From: Mucilaginibacter daejeonensis
GTDB lineage: Bacteria; Bacteroidota; Bacteroidia; Sphingobacteriales; Sphingobacteriaceae
DNA: 64,000 nucleotides
Assembly: GCF_020783335.1 (NCBI RefSeq)
Contig: NZ_CP086068.1
Coordinates: forward strand, 1,302,001 to 1,366,000
Direction: 5' to 3'
The position numbers were made by a program, and so were the translations under genes. The notes below the pieces were generated by a model that was not told where the DNA came from, made no database searches, and worked only from the letters and a program-made list of their open reading frames with translations. Shown here one piece after another: positions 54,681-63,843 of the stretch; position 1 is the stretch's first letter; every line of letters begins with the position of its first letter.

Positions 54681-57146
54681 TCAAATGATCTCGATCTGTT
54701 TAAAGTTCTTGGTGAATTTGAACTCCAGTACCTGGTCATTTAACTCCAGATCGGTGATCTCTTTACCGTCGGCAATGATCTTGGTAGGGGTGAACGGCAA
54801 GCCAGCCACCTTCATATGATAGTTCTCGTAACGTGGGGTGTACAGGCCTTCCATCGTTTGCTGTATGGTGAGCGATGTAGGTTTGCCAGTGACCACGAAT
54901 TTCTTTTCAGAGTAGATGTCCTGCTCGTAGGCAAAGGTCTCGCCGTAATCTTCAAAAAAGAACGAGTTGGCAATGCTGTCGGTGTAATACACGTTCATGA
55001 TCACCTCTTGTATCTCCTTTTCGCCTACGTACTGCATCACCTCGTACTCTGGGATCACCGAGCCCGCTTTCACGAACAAAGGTATGGTCTCCAGCGGGGT
55101 GCTTACTTCCACCTCGCGGCCACCCTCGGTAAGGGCGTTATCCCAATAGTAATACCAGTTGCCTTTTGGCAAGTATACTCTGCGGCTTTTTTGGCCGGGT
55201 TCCATTACCGGGCACACCAATATCTTGTCGCCATAGGTGAACTCGTCCTGGCGGGCCTGGTTGTTGATCTCGTCCTGTTCCTGCATCACTACCGGGCGCA
55301 GGATCGGGAAACCATATCGGTGGTGCTCCCAAAACGTAGAGTACAGGTAAGGAAGCAGTTTATAACGTAGCTCGATGAATTTACGGTTGATGGCGGTAAA
55401 CGGCTCGCCAAAGCTCCAGGGCTCGCGCTCCTTGGTATCACCGGCCGAGTGGGCACGCATGAAAGGGGAGAAGGTACCCATCTGGATCCAACGGGTGAAC
55501 AGTTCGCCATCAGGCTCGCCGCTAAAGCCGCCTATATCGGTTCCGCAGAATGGTACGCCCGACATGGATAAACGCTGGCACTGTACGTTACCTAAACGCA
55601 GGTGCTCCCATGAGGCCACGTTGTCACCGGTCCACATCGAAGTGAAGCGCTGAACGCCCGAGTACCCCGCACGGGTGATGGTGAAGGGGCGCTTGTTCTT
55701 CATCAGCTTGCGCATACCCTCGTAGGTGGCGCGTACCATTTGCATGCCGTACACATTGTGTGCCTTGCGGTGCGATCCGCGGTAGCCATCATACTGGTGG
55801 CGTACATCATCAGGGAAGGTGCCTGCACCAAATACGGCCGGCTCGTTCATGTCGTTCCACACGCCGGCCACGCCTAATTGCACCAGTTCGTCAAAAAGAG
55901 TTCCCCACCATTCGCGTACCTCAGGGTTGGTAAAGTCAGGGAACTGGCAGCGGCCCGGCCAAACGTGGCCTTCCATAAAGTAATCGTCGCTTCGGCGGCA
56001 AAAATAATGCTTATCCTTACCCTCTTTAAATACCCAGTAATTATCATCCACCCTGATGCCCGGGTCAATGATCACCACGGTCTTAAAGCCATCGGCCTTC
56101 AGTTCCTTGATCATCTTTTTAGGGTCGGGGAAATACTTGCGGTTCCAGGTAAAGCAGCGGTAACCGTCCATGTAGTCAATGTCCAGGTAGATACCGTCGC
56201 AAGGGATCTGGTTCTCGCGGAAACCCTTGGCCACCTTCATCACCTTCGATTCGGGGTAATAGCTCCAGCGGCACTGGTGGTAACCCAGGGCCCAAAGCGG
56301 TGGCATAGGGTGGGTGCCGGTAAGTAGGTGATAACGTTTCACTACATCCATCATGTTAGGGCCGTGGATGTAATAGTATTGCAGCTCGCCGCCATCAGCC
56401 CAAAAGCTCGTCTTGGTGCGGTCCTCTGAGCCAAAGTCGAAATGGGCTTTAAAAGTATTGTCGAAGAAGATGCCGTGAGCGATACCCTCGTTCAAACTGA
56501 TGTAGAACGGGATGCTGCGGTAGATCGGATCTTGATCCCAGGCAAAGGAGTACGCATCAGTGTTCCAGTTCACAAAACGCTTACCACGCAGGTTCAGGTT
56601 GGTAGGCTTGTCGCCCAGGCCAAAAAAGGCCTCGGCGGGGTGGCATTCCTTGGTACCGAACACATAGTAACCGCCAAATTGCACGTTCTCTTCCCAGTGC
56701 ATAGGGGTGGCATCCGCACTGGTCACGTGGTTCTGGCTGTCAGAGAACGAGATCAGGAAATCCTTTTTGCTCACATGGCAGTTCACGGTGCTGGTGCTGA
56801 TCCGGAATTCGTTCTCATCTTCATGCAGATGAAAAACGGTGACCCTTTGCTCCAGCTTAGGCACCGCGTACGAGAATTCCTCAAGAAATACGCCGTGCGG
56901 TGCCAAACGAACGCGGATCACCTCATCGGTCACCACGATCACTTCTACACGGGCCACGTCGTCATAAAAATAAAAGCGGTTGCCTTTTTGCTCTACCCTT
57001 TGCGGGGCGTTCAGGTATTTTTTAACGATAGGTTTGAGGCCCAGCACCGGGTTATTAACGTGTTGAAATACCTCTTCTTCCTGTTCGATCAGTTTTACGG
57101 CAGGCGACCCGATGGTTGGGTCGGTGGGTGGAGTGTTTTGTTCCAT
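54681..57146 (-). CDS. Glycoside hydrolase family 31 alpha-glucosidase
   Basis: 821 aa. N-terminal beta-sandwich (about 40-260), TIM barrel with LDIDYMDGYR, WNDMNEP at 430-436 (nucleophile D432), GTDIGGFSGEPDGELFTRWIQMG (in part) and the late HHRYGFPILRP, followed by C-terminal beta domains. No signal peptide, so cytoplasmic. Together with glgB upstream it points to alpha-glucan turnover. The promoter region has CGATACGTATCG plus CCGATACGG, possibly an operator. Confidence 0.94.
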   Translation of the reverse strand: MEQNTPPTDPTIGSPAVKLIEQEEEVFQHVNNPVLGLKPIVKKYLNAPQRVEQKGNRFYFYDDVARVEVIVVTDEVIRVRLAPHGVFLEEFSYAVPKLEQRVTVFHLHEDENEFRISTSTVNCHVSKKDFLISFSDSQNHVTSADATPMHWEENVQFGGYYVFGTKECHPAEAFFGLGDKPTNLNLRGKRFVNWNTDAYSFAWDQDPIYRSIPFYISLNEGIAHGIFFDNTFKAHFDFGSEDRTKTSFWADGGELQYYYIHGPNMMDVVKRYHLLTGTHPMPPLWALGYHQCRWSYYPESKVMKVAKGFRENQIPCDGIYLDIDYMDGYRCFTWNRKYFPDPKKMIKELKADGFKTVVIIDPGIRVDDNYWVFKEGKDKHYFCRRSDDYFMEGHVWPGRCQFPDFTNPEVREWWGTLFDELVQLGVAGVWNDMNEPAVFGAGTFPDDVRHQYDGYRGSHRKAHNVYGMQMVRATYEGMRKLMKNKRPFTITRAGYSGVQRFTSMWTGDNVASWEHLRLGNVQCQRLSMSGVPFCGTDIGGFSGEPDGELFTRWIQMGTFSPFMRAHSAGDTKEREPWSFGEPFTAINRKFIELRYKLLPYLYSTFWEHHRYGFPILRPVVMQEQDEINNQARQDEFTYGDKILVCPVMEPGQKSRRVYLPKGNWYYYWDNALTEGGREVEVSTPLETIPLFVKAGSVIPEYEVMQYVGEKEIQEVIMNVYYTDSIANSFFFEDYGETFAYEQDIYSEKKFVVTGKPTSLTIQQTMEGLYTPRYENYHMKVAGLPFTPTKIIADGKEITDLELNDQVLEFKFTKNFKQIEII

Positions 57147-57458
57147 TCAGCTAAAATGACTGTCTATTTGCGATACGTATCGAGCCCGATACGGCGATGT
57201 GTTACCGTTAAAGCATCAATTGTGAGACCACAATAAGGGCCTGCATATCCTTGAGACCGTTATACGTTAGTTATGTTGGAAAAGTAGCAAGAAATTTCTC
57301 AACACGGTAAAGTAATTCCAATTTTGCTGCCATTTAAGCTATAAAAGTTGCGTTTTATTGCTTTAATTAAATTCAAAGTGAAATTTTTGTTAATTTAAAA
57401 ATAAAAAGGCCCCGCGATCGCGAGGCCTTTTTATAAAACATATCGTGGCGCACGCTAC
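57147..57458. other. GH31-TPR intergenic region
   Basis: Contains the perfect palindrome CGATACGTATCG (57171-57182) and a further CCGATACGG (57187), 25-45 bp from the GH31 start, then an AT-rich stretch and the terminator 57403-57432. No gene. Confidence 0.5.
57403..57432 (-). terminator. Terminator of the TPR gene
   Basis: AAAAAGGCC (57403-57411) with GGCCTTTTT (57424-57432); loop CCGCGATCGCGA is itself self-complementary. Confidence 0.85.
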
Positions 57459-57959
57459 TTAAAGCGTGGATTTATATTCGCAGTTCGCGATCGCGCGTTT
57501 GTAATCTTCTATCGAATCAAAATTAAGGCAAAGTTTGATCGCTTGTTTGTAGAACTTGATCGCATCCTCAAAATTTTGTGCGTACTCTTCAATGATGCCC
57601 AGTCGGTAATGAACCAAAGCCTTATCTACAAGTGGGCGCATCAGGGCCTTGGCGGCAATATCGCGTGCTTTGTCCCACTGTTCAAGGTTGGTATACAGCA
57701 CGATCAGGTTAATGTACGCGTGCGGGTATTTAGGGTCGCTTTTAATGGCGGCCTTGTAGTGGTTCTCGGCCCGGTGGTAATCATCAAATTGGGTGCGGTA
57801 AAGCCAGCCCAGTGAGTTGTGGGCCTGGGCGGTGCTGGGCTCTTCTAAAATGATGTTCTCCAGTAATTGCTTAGCCTGTAAATAGTTGGCATTGCGTATG
57901 GCCTCCTCGGCCTCCAGATAGATATCTTCCCAGTTGTGCATGTTGTTAAAGATCGGCAT
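57459..57959 (-). CDS. Tetratricopeptide repeat protein
   Basis: 166 aa of TPR units: WEDIYLEAEEAIRNANYLQAKQLLENII (in part), AQAHNSLGWLYRTQFDDYHRAENHY, PHAYINLIVLYTNLEQWDKA, ALVHYRLGIIEEYAQNFEDAIKFYKQAI (in part). About four repeats, no signal peptide. A protein-interaction module with unknown partner. An exact -7 element (57980-57987) precedes it. Either Met at 57959 or 57941 could start it. Confidence 0.8.
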   Translation of the reverse strand: MPIFNNMHNWEDIYLEAEEAIRNANYLQAKQLLENIILEEPSTAQAHNSLGWLYRTQFDDYHRAENHYKAAIKSDPKYPHAYINLIVLYTNLEQWDKARDIAAKALMRPLVDKALVHYRLGIIEEYAQNFEDAIKFYKQAIKLCLNFDSIEDYKRAIANCEYKSTL

Positions 57960-57979
57960 TGGTATATCAATGCAGTGAG

Positions 57980-57987
57980 CAAATATA
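57980..57987 (-). promoter_or_regulatory. -7 element of the TPR gene
   Basis: TATATTTG on the minus strand, 20 nt before the ATG at 57959. Confidence 0.5.
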
Positions 57988-58073
57988 CGCCGTTATATAT
58001 TAAGGTATATAACGATCGCCCAAACATAAATAGCATTGGCCCGGTTAAATTATTTCACTTAAAGCCCTGCGTC

Positions 58074-58265
58074 ATGACACCAAAATTCTTTTACCTGTAC
58101 CTGCTGGCTGGCACCGTGGCCCTGACCTTGGTGATCTACCAGCTGGCCACCGCGCCACAGCCGGTAAGCGCCGTAACGGTACTGTTGTACCTGATCCCTG
58201 CGCTGTTGCTGTATTATATGGCCTATAAAGTGTACCATGTAAAAAAGGATAATGAGCTCATGTAG
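58074..58265 (+). CDS. Small two-helix membrane protein
   Basis: 63 aa from MTPKFFYLYLLAG; two hydrophobic segments (FFYLYLLAGTVALTLVIYQL and VTVLLYLIPALLLYYMAY) and a charged end HVKKDNELM. Both ends should face the same side. Unknown function; lies 79 bp before the acidic protein gene. Confidence 0.6.
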   Translation: MTPKFFYLYLLAGTVALTLVIYQLATAPQPVSAVTVLLYLIPALLLYYMAYKVYHVKKDNELM

Positions 58266-58344
58266 GGCCACTAAATGCGGATGGTCTCAAAACAATACGC
58301 CGAGCTTGCAGGTTAGCTATATAACACCATTAACAACAGAACTT

Positions 58345-58917
58345 ATGTTAGCATTTGATCAAGACACCTGGACCACGGAACAGGAGATACCGACCCAGCT
58401 GCGCCGCAACGCCGGTGCCGACGAACTGGAACGCAACAGGATATCAAGGGCTGCTGCTCCTGATCCGGAGGATGAAGATATTGAGGATGATGACCTGGAT
58501 CTTGACGATGAGGATCTGGATTATGATGAAGAGGACGAAGATGATCTGGATGCCGACGTGGTACCTGATTATGATGAGGACCTTGATGATGAGGACGACG
58601 CTGATCTGAACGACCCGATCCGCGCGGAGATAGACGAGGATGACGACCTGTTAGACGGCGACACCGAATATGATCCTGCCAGCGTACCCGGTCGTGAAGA
58701 AGCAGCTGACGAACAATTAGGTGCCCCAAGCGAGCAGGAAGTGAACCCGCCGCAGGAAGGCAATGATGCCTCATACAGCGAGCAAACCGATGTAACGCCA
58801 CCACGCCCGCACGAGTTCCCGTCAGAAGGTAGTCCGAAAACCGACTTTACCAGCCGCGACCACGGCCGTACTACCGGCCGCATGATCGGCCACGAGCCAG
58901 GTACCGAGGGTATCTAA
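58345..58917 (+). CDS. Highly acidic low-complexity protein
   Basis: 190 aa from MLAFDQDTWTTEQEIP (the frame opens at 58252 but the earlier part overlaps the preceding gene). Residues about 38-115 are mostly Asp and Glu with interspersed Leu and Tyr (DDLDLDDEDLDYDEEDEDD). The tail is Pro/Gly/polar and ends GRMIGHEPGTEGI. Certainly disordered, very low pI. No motif recognised. Terminated by a strong hairpin. Confidence 0.7.
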   Translation: MLAFDQDTWTTEQEIPTQLRRNAGADELERNRISRAAAPDPEDEDIEDDDLDLDDEDLDYDEEDEDDLDADVVPDYDEDLDDEDDADLNDPIRAEIDEDDDLLDGDTEYDPASVPGREEAADEQLGAPSEQEVNPPQEGNDASYSEQTDVTPPRPHEFPSEGSPKTDFTSRDHGRTTGRMIGHEPGTEGI

Positions 58918-58930
58918 AAATAAAGACCAT

Positions 58931-58971
58931 AAAACAAGAACGGCCGCTAAGTAAGCGGCCGTTCTTGTTTT
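58931..58971. terminator. Terminator with 18-bp perfect stem
   Basis: AAAACAAGAACGGCCGCT (58931-58948) and its exact complement (58954-58971), loop of five bases. Confidence 0.85.
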
Positions 58972-58998
58972 GGTCAAAATATCGTGTAGCTTTAAGAT

Positions 58999-59433
58999 AT
59001 GGATGTTCGTGCTCTCATGCCTAAAGATAAATTTGATGACAGTGGCATTGCTGACCTTAAGAAACTTTCATTTGATGACGTGAAGGATATGATCCCCGAT
59101 CTGCTGGTGTGGCTTCAGGACATGAATTGGCCGGTGGCATTTTCGGTGGCGGAAGTATTAAGACCATTCACCGATAAAATAACCCCGCAGATCGTCGACA
59201 TCCTCAGATCAAATGATGAAATGTGGGTCTATTGGATTTTGAACAATATCGCAAGATACTCATCAGATCCACTGGTGGTCGCGGAAATTGAGCGTATTAG
59301 GAAATTTCCTACCAAAGGCGAAATAGAGAATGGCATAGATGAACTCGCTACAGAGATTTTATTGGAATTAGATACTCGTGGGCTTGATCAAAAAATTGAT
59401 AAGGTGGTGGCAGAATTAGGGTGTAATAAATAA
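58999..59433 (+). CDS. DUF5071 domain protein
   Basis: 144 aa. LMPKDKFDDSGIADLKKLSF, IPDLLVWLQDMNWPVAFSVAEVL, and NDEMWVYWIL match the DUF5071 pattern (PKDK, WxQDxNWPV). Helical, HEAT-like, soluble; function unknown. Members often occur near polymorphic toxin immunity genes, but nothing like that is seen here. It is more AT-rich than purL. TAGCTTTA (58987-58994) may be its -7 element, giving almost no leader. Confidence 0.75.
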   Translation: MDVRALMPKDKFDDSGIADLKKLSFDDVKDMIPDLLVWLQDMNWPVAFSVAEVLRPFTDKITPQIVDILRSNDEMWVYWILNNIARYSSDPLVVAEIERIRKFPTKGEIENGIDELATEILLELDTRGLDQKIDKVVAELGCNK

Positions 59434-59517
59434 GATCTTGATGACATGTTCAATGACGAAGGCTTAAGCACCCTCCCTGCACTTCAAATTAAACTGCTGC
59501 TTTTTACGGCATTTTTC

Positions 59518-59525
59518 TAATTTTG
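59518..59525 (+). promoter_or_regulatory. -7 element of purL
   Basis: TAATTTTG, exact TAnnTTTG, 28 nt before the GTG start. Confidence 0.5.
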
Positions 59526-59553
59526 CGCTTTCATTCCATCAAAACATAAAATA

Positions 59554-61779
59554 GTGGAGCAAAACCAACTGACCACCGTTGAAACGGCCAAAGATCTGGG
59601 CCTGTTACCTGAAGAATTCGATCGTATCAAAGAGATACTGGGCCGCACGCCCAACTTTACCGAGCTGTCTATCTTCTCGGTGATGTGGAGCGAGCACTGC
59701 TCATACAAGAACTCGATCAAATGGTTAAAGACCCTTCCGCGCGATGGTTCACGTATGCTGGCCAAGGCCGGTGAAGAGAACGCCGGTGTGGTGGATCTGG
59801 GCGATGGTATCGGTTGTGCTTTTAAGATTGAATCACATAACCACCCTTCGGCACTGGAGCCTTACCAAGGTGCAGCAACTGGTGTGGGCGGTATCAACCG
59901 CGACATCTTTACCATGGGTGCCCGCCCGATCGCGCAGCTGAACTCATTGCGTTTCGGCAGCCTTGATCTTGACCGCACCAAATGGCTGATCAAAGGTGTG
60001 GTAAAAGGTATCGGTGATTATGGTAATGCTTTCGGCATCCCTACTGTGGGTGGCGAGCTGTTCTTTGATGAATGTTATAACGTTAATCCTTTGGTGAACG
60101 CCATGTCGGCCGGTATTTTGAAAGCTGGTGATATGGTGTCAGCCACCTCATATGGCGTGGGTAACCCGGTATACATCGTAGGATCGGCAACGGGTAAGGA
60201 TGGTATACACGGTGCGGCCTTTGCTTCAAAAGATATCACCGAAGATTCGGTGAACGATCTGCCGGCCGTACAGGTGGGCGATCCATTCCAGGAAAAATTA
60301 TTATTAGAAGCCAGCCTTGAGGTGATCAAGACCGGCGCTGTGGTAGGTATGCAGGATATGGGCGCCGCCGGTATCATTTGCTCCAACTCAGAGATGTCGG
60401 CCAAGGGCGAGCACGGCATGGTGATCTGGTTAGATAAGGTACCTACCCGACAGGAGAACATGAAACCGTTCGAGATCCTGTTGTCAGAATCGCAAGAGCG
60501 TATGCTGATCGTGGTGCACAAAGGCCGTGAGGCCGATGTACAGGCCGTATTTGATAAATGGGACCTAAACTGCGTACAGATCGGTGAGGTGACCGATACC
60601 AAACGCCTGGAATACTTCATGAACGGCGAGAAGGTGGCCGATGTACCTGCCGATGATCTGGTATTGGGTGGCGGTGCGCCGGTTTATGAGCGCGAGTACC
60701 GCGAGCCTGCTTACTACCAAGAATACCAAAAATTCAACATCAATGATGTGGCCGTTCCGCAAGATCTGGTGGCTGTTGCCGAACACCTGATATCGCACCC
60801 CAACATCGCCTCAAAACGTTGGGTGACCGATCAGTACGATAGCATGGTGGGTACCGCCAATATGACCACCAACCGCCCGAGTGATGCCGCCATCGTTGCC
60901 GTTAAAGGCACTAATAAGGCCATCGCCCTGACCGTTGATTGCAACTCACGTTACGTGAACGCCGACCCGCAAAAAGGCTGTGCTATTGCCGTAGCCGAAG
61001 CTGCCCGTAACATCACCTGTTCAGGTGGTGAGCCGGTGGCTATCACCAATTGCCTTAACTTTGGTAACCCATACGTGCCGGAGGTGTTCTGGCAATTCGT
61101 GGGCGCGATCAAAGGTATGGGCGAGGCCTGCCGCAAGTTCGATACCCCGGTCACTGGTGGTAATGTAAGTTTCTATAACCAATCGAGCGATGAAGGTCCG
61201 GTGTTCCCAACGCCTACTATCGGTATGCTGGGTGTGCTGGATGATATCGATACCATCATGACAGCCGACCTGAAACAACCGGGCGACCTGATCTACCTGG
61301 TAGGCGAATCACAAAACGATATCGCATCGTCACAATACCTGGCCTCATACCATAAGATACAAGCTTCGCCGGCACCATATTTTGACCTGGACAAAGAGTA
61401 TGATATGCAGCAGGTGATCAAAGAGCTTATCCGCTCGAAGGCTATCCAGTCTGCACATGACGTGGCCGATGGTGGTCTGTACATCGCCTTGTTGGAGGCA
61501 GCCATGCCATTAGGCCTGGGCTTCGAGATATCTACCGATGCCGACATCCGTAAGGATGCCTTCCTGTTCGGTGAGGCACAGGGCAGGGTAGTGGTAAGCG
61601 TGTCGCCTGAAGAGCAGGAGCGCTTTACCGAGATCATGGCCACCAGCAATGTTGAGTACACCTTGTTGGGTAACGTTACCGGCGATGGTAACCTGACCGT
61701 TGACGAAGAATTGTACGGCAACGTGACCGACATTAAACTGGTTTACGATAACGTACTGCACGTAGCCCTGGGCGAATAA
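59554..61779 (+). CDS. purL: Phosphoribosylformylglycinamidine synthase subunit PurL
   Basis: 741 aa small-PurL form that needs PurS and PurQ, not the 1,300-aa single-chain enzyme. GTG start (59554). FSVMWSEHCSYKNS, IESHNHPSALEPYQGAATGVGGINRD (in part), GIPTVGGEL, MQDMGAAGIICSNSEMS, TGGNVSFYNQS and HDVADGGLYIALLEA. Catalyses ATP-dependent amidation of FGAR in the cytoplasm. It overlaps the next gene by one base (TAATG). Confidence 0.96.
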   Translation: MEQNQLTTVETAKDLGLLPEEFDRIKEILGRTPNFTELSIFSVMWSEHCSYKNSIKWLKTLPRDGSRMLAKAGEENAGVVDLGDGIGCAFKIESHNHPSALEPYQGAATGVGGINRDIFTMGARPIAQLNSLRFGSLDLDRTKWLIKGVVKGIGDYGNAFGIPTVGGELFFDECYNVNPLVNAMSAGILKAGDMVSATSYGVGNPVYIVGSATGKDGIHGAAFASKDITEDSVNDLPAVQVGDPFQEKLLLEASLEVIKTGAVVGMQDMGAAGIICSNSEMSAKGEHGMVIWLDKVPTRQENMKPFEILLSESQERMLIVVHKGREADVQAVFDKWDLNCVQIGEVTDTKRLEYFMNGEKVADVPADDLVLGGGAPVYEREYREPAYYQEYQKFNINDVAVPQDLVAVAEHLISHPNIASKRWVTDQYDSMVGTANMTTNRPSDAAIVAVKGTNKAIALTVDCNSRYVNADPQKGCAIAVAEAARNITCSGGEPVAITNCLNFGNPYVPEVFWQFVGAIKGMGEACRKFDTPVTGGNVSFYNQSSDEGPVFPTPTIGMLGVLDDIDTIMTADLKQPGDLIYLVGESQNDIASSQYLASYHKIQASPAPYFDLDKEYDMQQVIKELIRSKAIQSAHDVADGGLYIALLEAAMPLGLGFEISTDADIRKDAFLFGEAQGRVVVSVSPEEQERFTEIMATSNVEYTLLGNVTGDGNLTVDEELYGNVTDIKLVYDNVLHVALGE

Positions 61780-62168
61780 TGCTTGCCCTGAAGCACATAC
61801 ACCACATTGCCATCATTTGCGCTAATTACGAGCAAAGCAAGATGTTCTATGTTGATGTGCTGGGCTTGCAGGTAGAACAAGAGATATACCGCGCCGAAAG
61901 GCGCTCATACAAGCTTGATCTGATGGTGGGCGACCGCTACCAGATCGAGCTTTTTTCATTTCCTGACCCGCCGACCCGTCCTTCGGGTCCTGAGGCGGCA
62001 GGCTTGCGTCACCTGGCCTTCGCCGTGGATGATATCGAAGCGGCTATTGCCCACTTGAACGCGCATGGAGTGGTCACCGAGCCCATCCGCGTGGATGAGC
62101 ATACCCAAAAACGCTTTACCTTTTTTGCCGACCCCGATGGGTTGCCTCTTGAACTGTACGAGGAGTAG
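61779..62168 (+). CDS. gloA2: Glyoxalase-family protein GloA2 (YaeR-like)
   Basis: 129 aa VOC fold. HIHHIAIICANYEQSKMFY, RRSYKLDLMVGDRYQIELFSF, PEAAGLRHLAFAVDDIEAAI and TQKRFTFFADPDGLPLELYE follow E. coli YaeR closely; His and Glu metal ligands are present in HHIAI, ELFSF, LRHLAF and LELYE. The physiological reaction is uncertain. Coupled to purL by a one-base overlap. Confidence 0.9.
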   Translation: MLALKHIHHIAIICANYEQSKMFYVDVLGLQVEQEIYRAERRSYKLDLMVGDRYQIELFSFPDPPTRPSGPEAAGLRHLAFAVDDIEAAIAHLNAHGVVTEPIRVDEHTQKRFTFFADPDGLPLELYEE

Positions 62169-62173
62169 GCAGC

Positions 62174-62884
62174 ATGTCGGTGTTCCGTTTCAAACAGTTC
62201 GACGTTGACCAAACGGGTTGCGCCATGAAGGTGAATACTGACGGCGTGCTGTTAGGCGCGATCACTGATGCCGCAAATGCTCAGCGCGTGCTGGATATCG
62301 GGGCCGGTACGGGCGTGATCGCCCTCATGCTGGCGCAGCGCTTCTCCAACTTAAGTGTCGATGCCGTTGAACTGGACGAGGTTGCCAGCAGAACGGCCAC
62401 GACCAATTTTGCCGGATCGCCATTTGCCGATCGGTTACATAGTTATCATCAAAGTTTTCAAGACCATTTTAAGGATAACGCTGCAGAGAAGTACGACCTT
62501 ATCGTATCTAACCCGCCGTTCTATATCAATTCTCTCCACTCTCCAGGCGCTACCCGCAAACTTGCCAAACATGCCGATCACGGCTTTTTTGAACAACTGA
62601 TCACCCTGTGCCCGCAGCACTTGACCCATGAGGGCCAACTATGGCTTGTTTTGCCGATCGATACGGCTGCCCATGTAAAACGGTTGTTGAAAGACAGTAA
62701 GCTGAACGTACAACAAGTGTTCAATATCAGATCATTCCCTCATTCGGACCCTCACCGTGAGGTATTGTGTTTGGGTTTTACCAACGGCCAGATCGCTACG
62801 AGCGATCTGGCTATATATGCTGAACCAAAAGTGTATACTGATGCCTATCGCCAGTTGTTGAAAGAGTTTCTGACGATATTTTAA
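62174..62884 (+). CDS. trmN6: tRNA1(Val) (adenine37-N6)-methyltransferase
   Basis: 236 aa. Starts MSVFRFKQFDVDQTGCAMKVNTDG; SAM motif RVLDIGAGTGVIALMLAQ and the catalytic NPPFY (in LIVSNPPFYINSL) with EYPxxP-like RSFPHSDPHREVLCLGF identify the TrmN6/YfiC family. Methylates A37 of tRNA-Val. Five bases after gloA2, so it is probably in the purL operon. Confidence 0.92.
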   Translation: MSVFRFKQFDVDQTGCAMKVNTDGVLLGAITDAANAQRVLDIGAGTGVIALMLAQRFSNLSVDAVELDEVASRTATTNFAGSPFADRLHSYHQSFQDHFKDNAAEKYDLIVSNPPFYINSLHSPGATRKLAKHADHGFFEQLITLCPQHLTHEGQLWLVLPIDTAAHVKRLLKDSKLNVQQVFNIRSFPHSDPHREVLCLGFTNGQIATSDLAIYAEPKVYTDAYRQLLKEFLTIF

Positions 62885-63207
62885 GCTTACTATCTCCGCT
62901 CACGATCCTAACTGCCTACTCAACACAGTAAAGTGTCTTATGGGCCGAAAAGATCGCCACCGTGCATGCGTACAGGATGCTTCACTCCGTTCAGCATGAC
63001 AAGTTGGTTTAAAGAAGGCTTGTTTAAAATTTCTTATCGATCAAAGGGATCTTAATGTCTTTTCCTCTTACTGTCATACTGAGTGAAACGAAGTATCCTA
63101 TACTCAATAACGGTCGCTACCATGCATGCATTCCAGATCCGATCAACCGGATAAAAGCAAAAGGCTTCCCCATGCAAGGAAGCCTTCAATATGCAGATCA
63201 AAAATGA
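62885..63207. other. trmN6-VOC intergenic region
   Basis: Convergent gap. Holds the long REP-like palindrome (62971-63102) and a short AAGGCTTCC palindrome near 63166-63186 that may be a terminator. No gene. Confidence 0.5.
62971..63102. repeat. REP-like element, TCATGCTGAACGGAGTGAAGC family
   Basis: Left arm 62971-63000 (reads GATGCTTCACTCCGTTCAGC to GTCATG complement) and right arm 63073-63102 (GTCATACTGAGTGAAACGAAG) are imperfect reverse complements separated by about 72 bp. Confidence 0.7.
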
Positions 63208-63615
63208 TCAGGCTTGCGGCATGGCCGACATATCCATGTACGAATATTCCCAAATATGGCCATCAAGATCGGTAAAGCCGTGTCCGTACATAAAGCCATG
63301 GTCTTGCGGGGCGCTCGGGGTGGTGGCCCCTGCGGCAACAGCCTTAGCCACTATGGCATCCACCGCCTCACGGCTATCGGCCGATAGGCAAGTGATACAT
63401 TCATTGCACTTACTGGTATCGGCTATCTCGGCCTTGGTAAAGCCTTTAAAAAAAGGTTCTACCAGTAGCATCACATAAATGGTATCGCTAATGATCATGC
63501 AGGTGGCCTGCTCGTTAGTGAATTGCGGGTTAAAGGTATAACCCAGTGCAGTGAAGAAAGCCACGCTGCGGTCAAGGTCCTTTACCGGAAGATTTAAGAA
63601 GATAAGCTGTGCCAT
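63208..63615 (-). CDS. VOC superfamily protein (glyoxalase/extradiol-dioxygenase-like)
   Basis: 135 aa from MAQLIFLNLPVKDLDRSVAF; the longer frame to 63642 is less likely. FTALGYTFNPQF, ATCMIISDTIYVMLL, and DLDGHIWEYSYM with QDHGFMYGHGFTD fit the PhnB/BleO-type VOC branch. Metal-site His/Glu partly present (DGHIWEY). Substrate unknown. Four cysteines, two in KCNECITC. Confidence 0.82.
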   Translation of the reverse strand: MAQLIFLNLPVKDLDRSVAFFTALGYTFNPQFTNEQATCMIISDTIYVMLLVEPFFKGFTKAEIADTSKCNECITCLSADSREAVDAIVAKAVAAGATTPSAPQDHGFMYGHGFTDLDGHIWEYSYMDMSAMPQA

Positions 63616-63771
63616 AATGTTCGGTGTTTTAGTATGATACAAACATACAGCACATTTACCGATGGTGTACTGTCCGCTACCGACAAACTAAAGGGTGTAT
63701 TGCGACGATCATAACCATGATAATTTCGACATACACTTGTAGCTGACACGATCCAAAATATCCAATAGGTA

Positions 63772-63802
63772 TTGACAGGAAGAATATTTTATATTTACTT
63801 TG
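63772..63802 (+). promoter_or_regulatory. Promoter of the last gene
   Basis: TTG (63772-63774), 20-nt spacer, TTACTTTG (63795-63802), one base off the -7 consensus; 41 nt before the ATG. Confidence 0.45.
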
Positions 63803-63843
63803 TATTTGAAAGTACTTTCTAAAATTTAAAAATCAAATGTGAT

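Noticed and set aside
56442..57236. 264-codon plus-strand open frame
   Set aside because: Antisense to the 5' half of the GH31 gene; codon use mirrors that gene.
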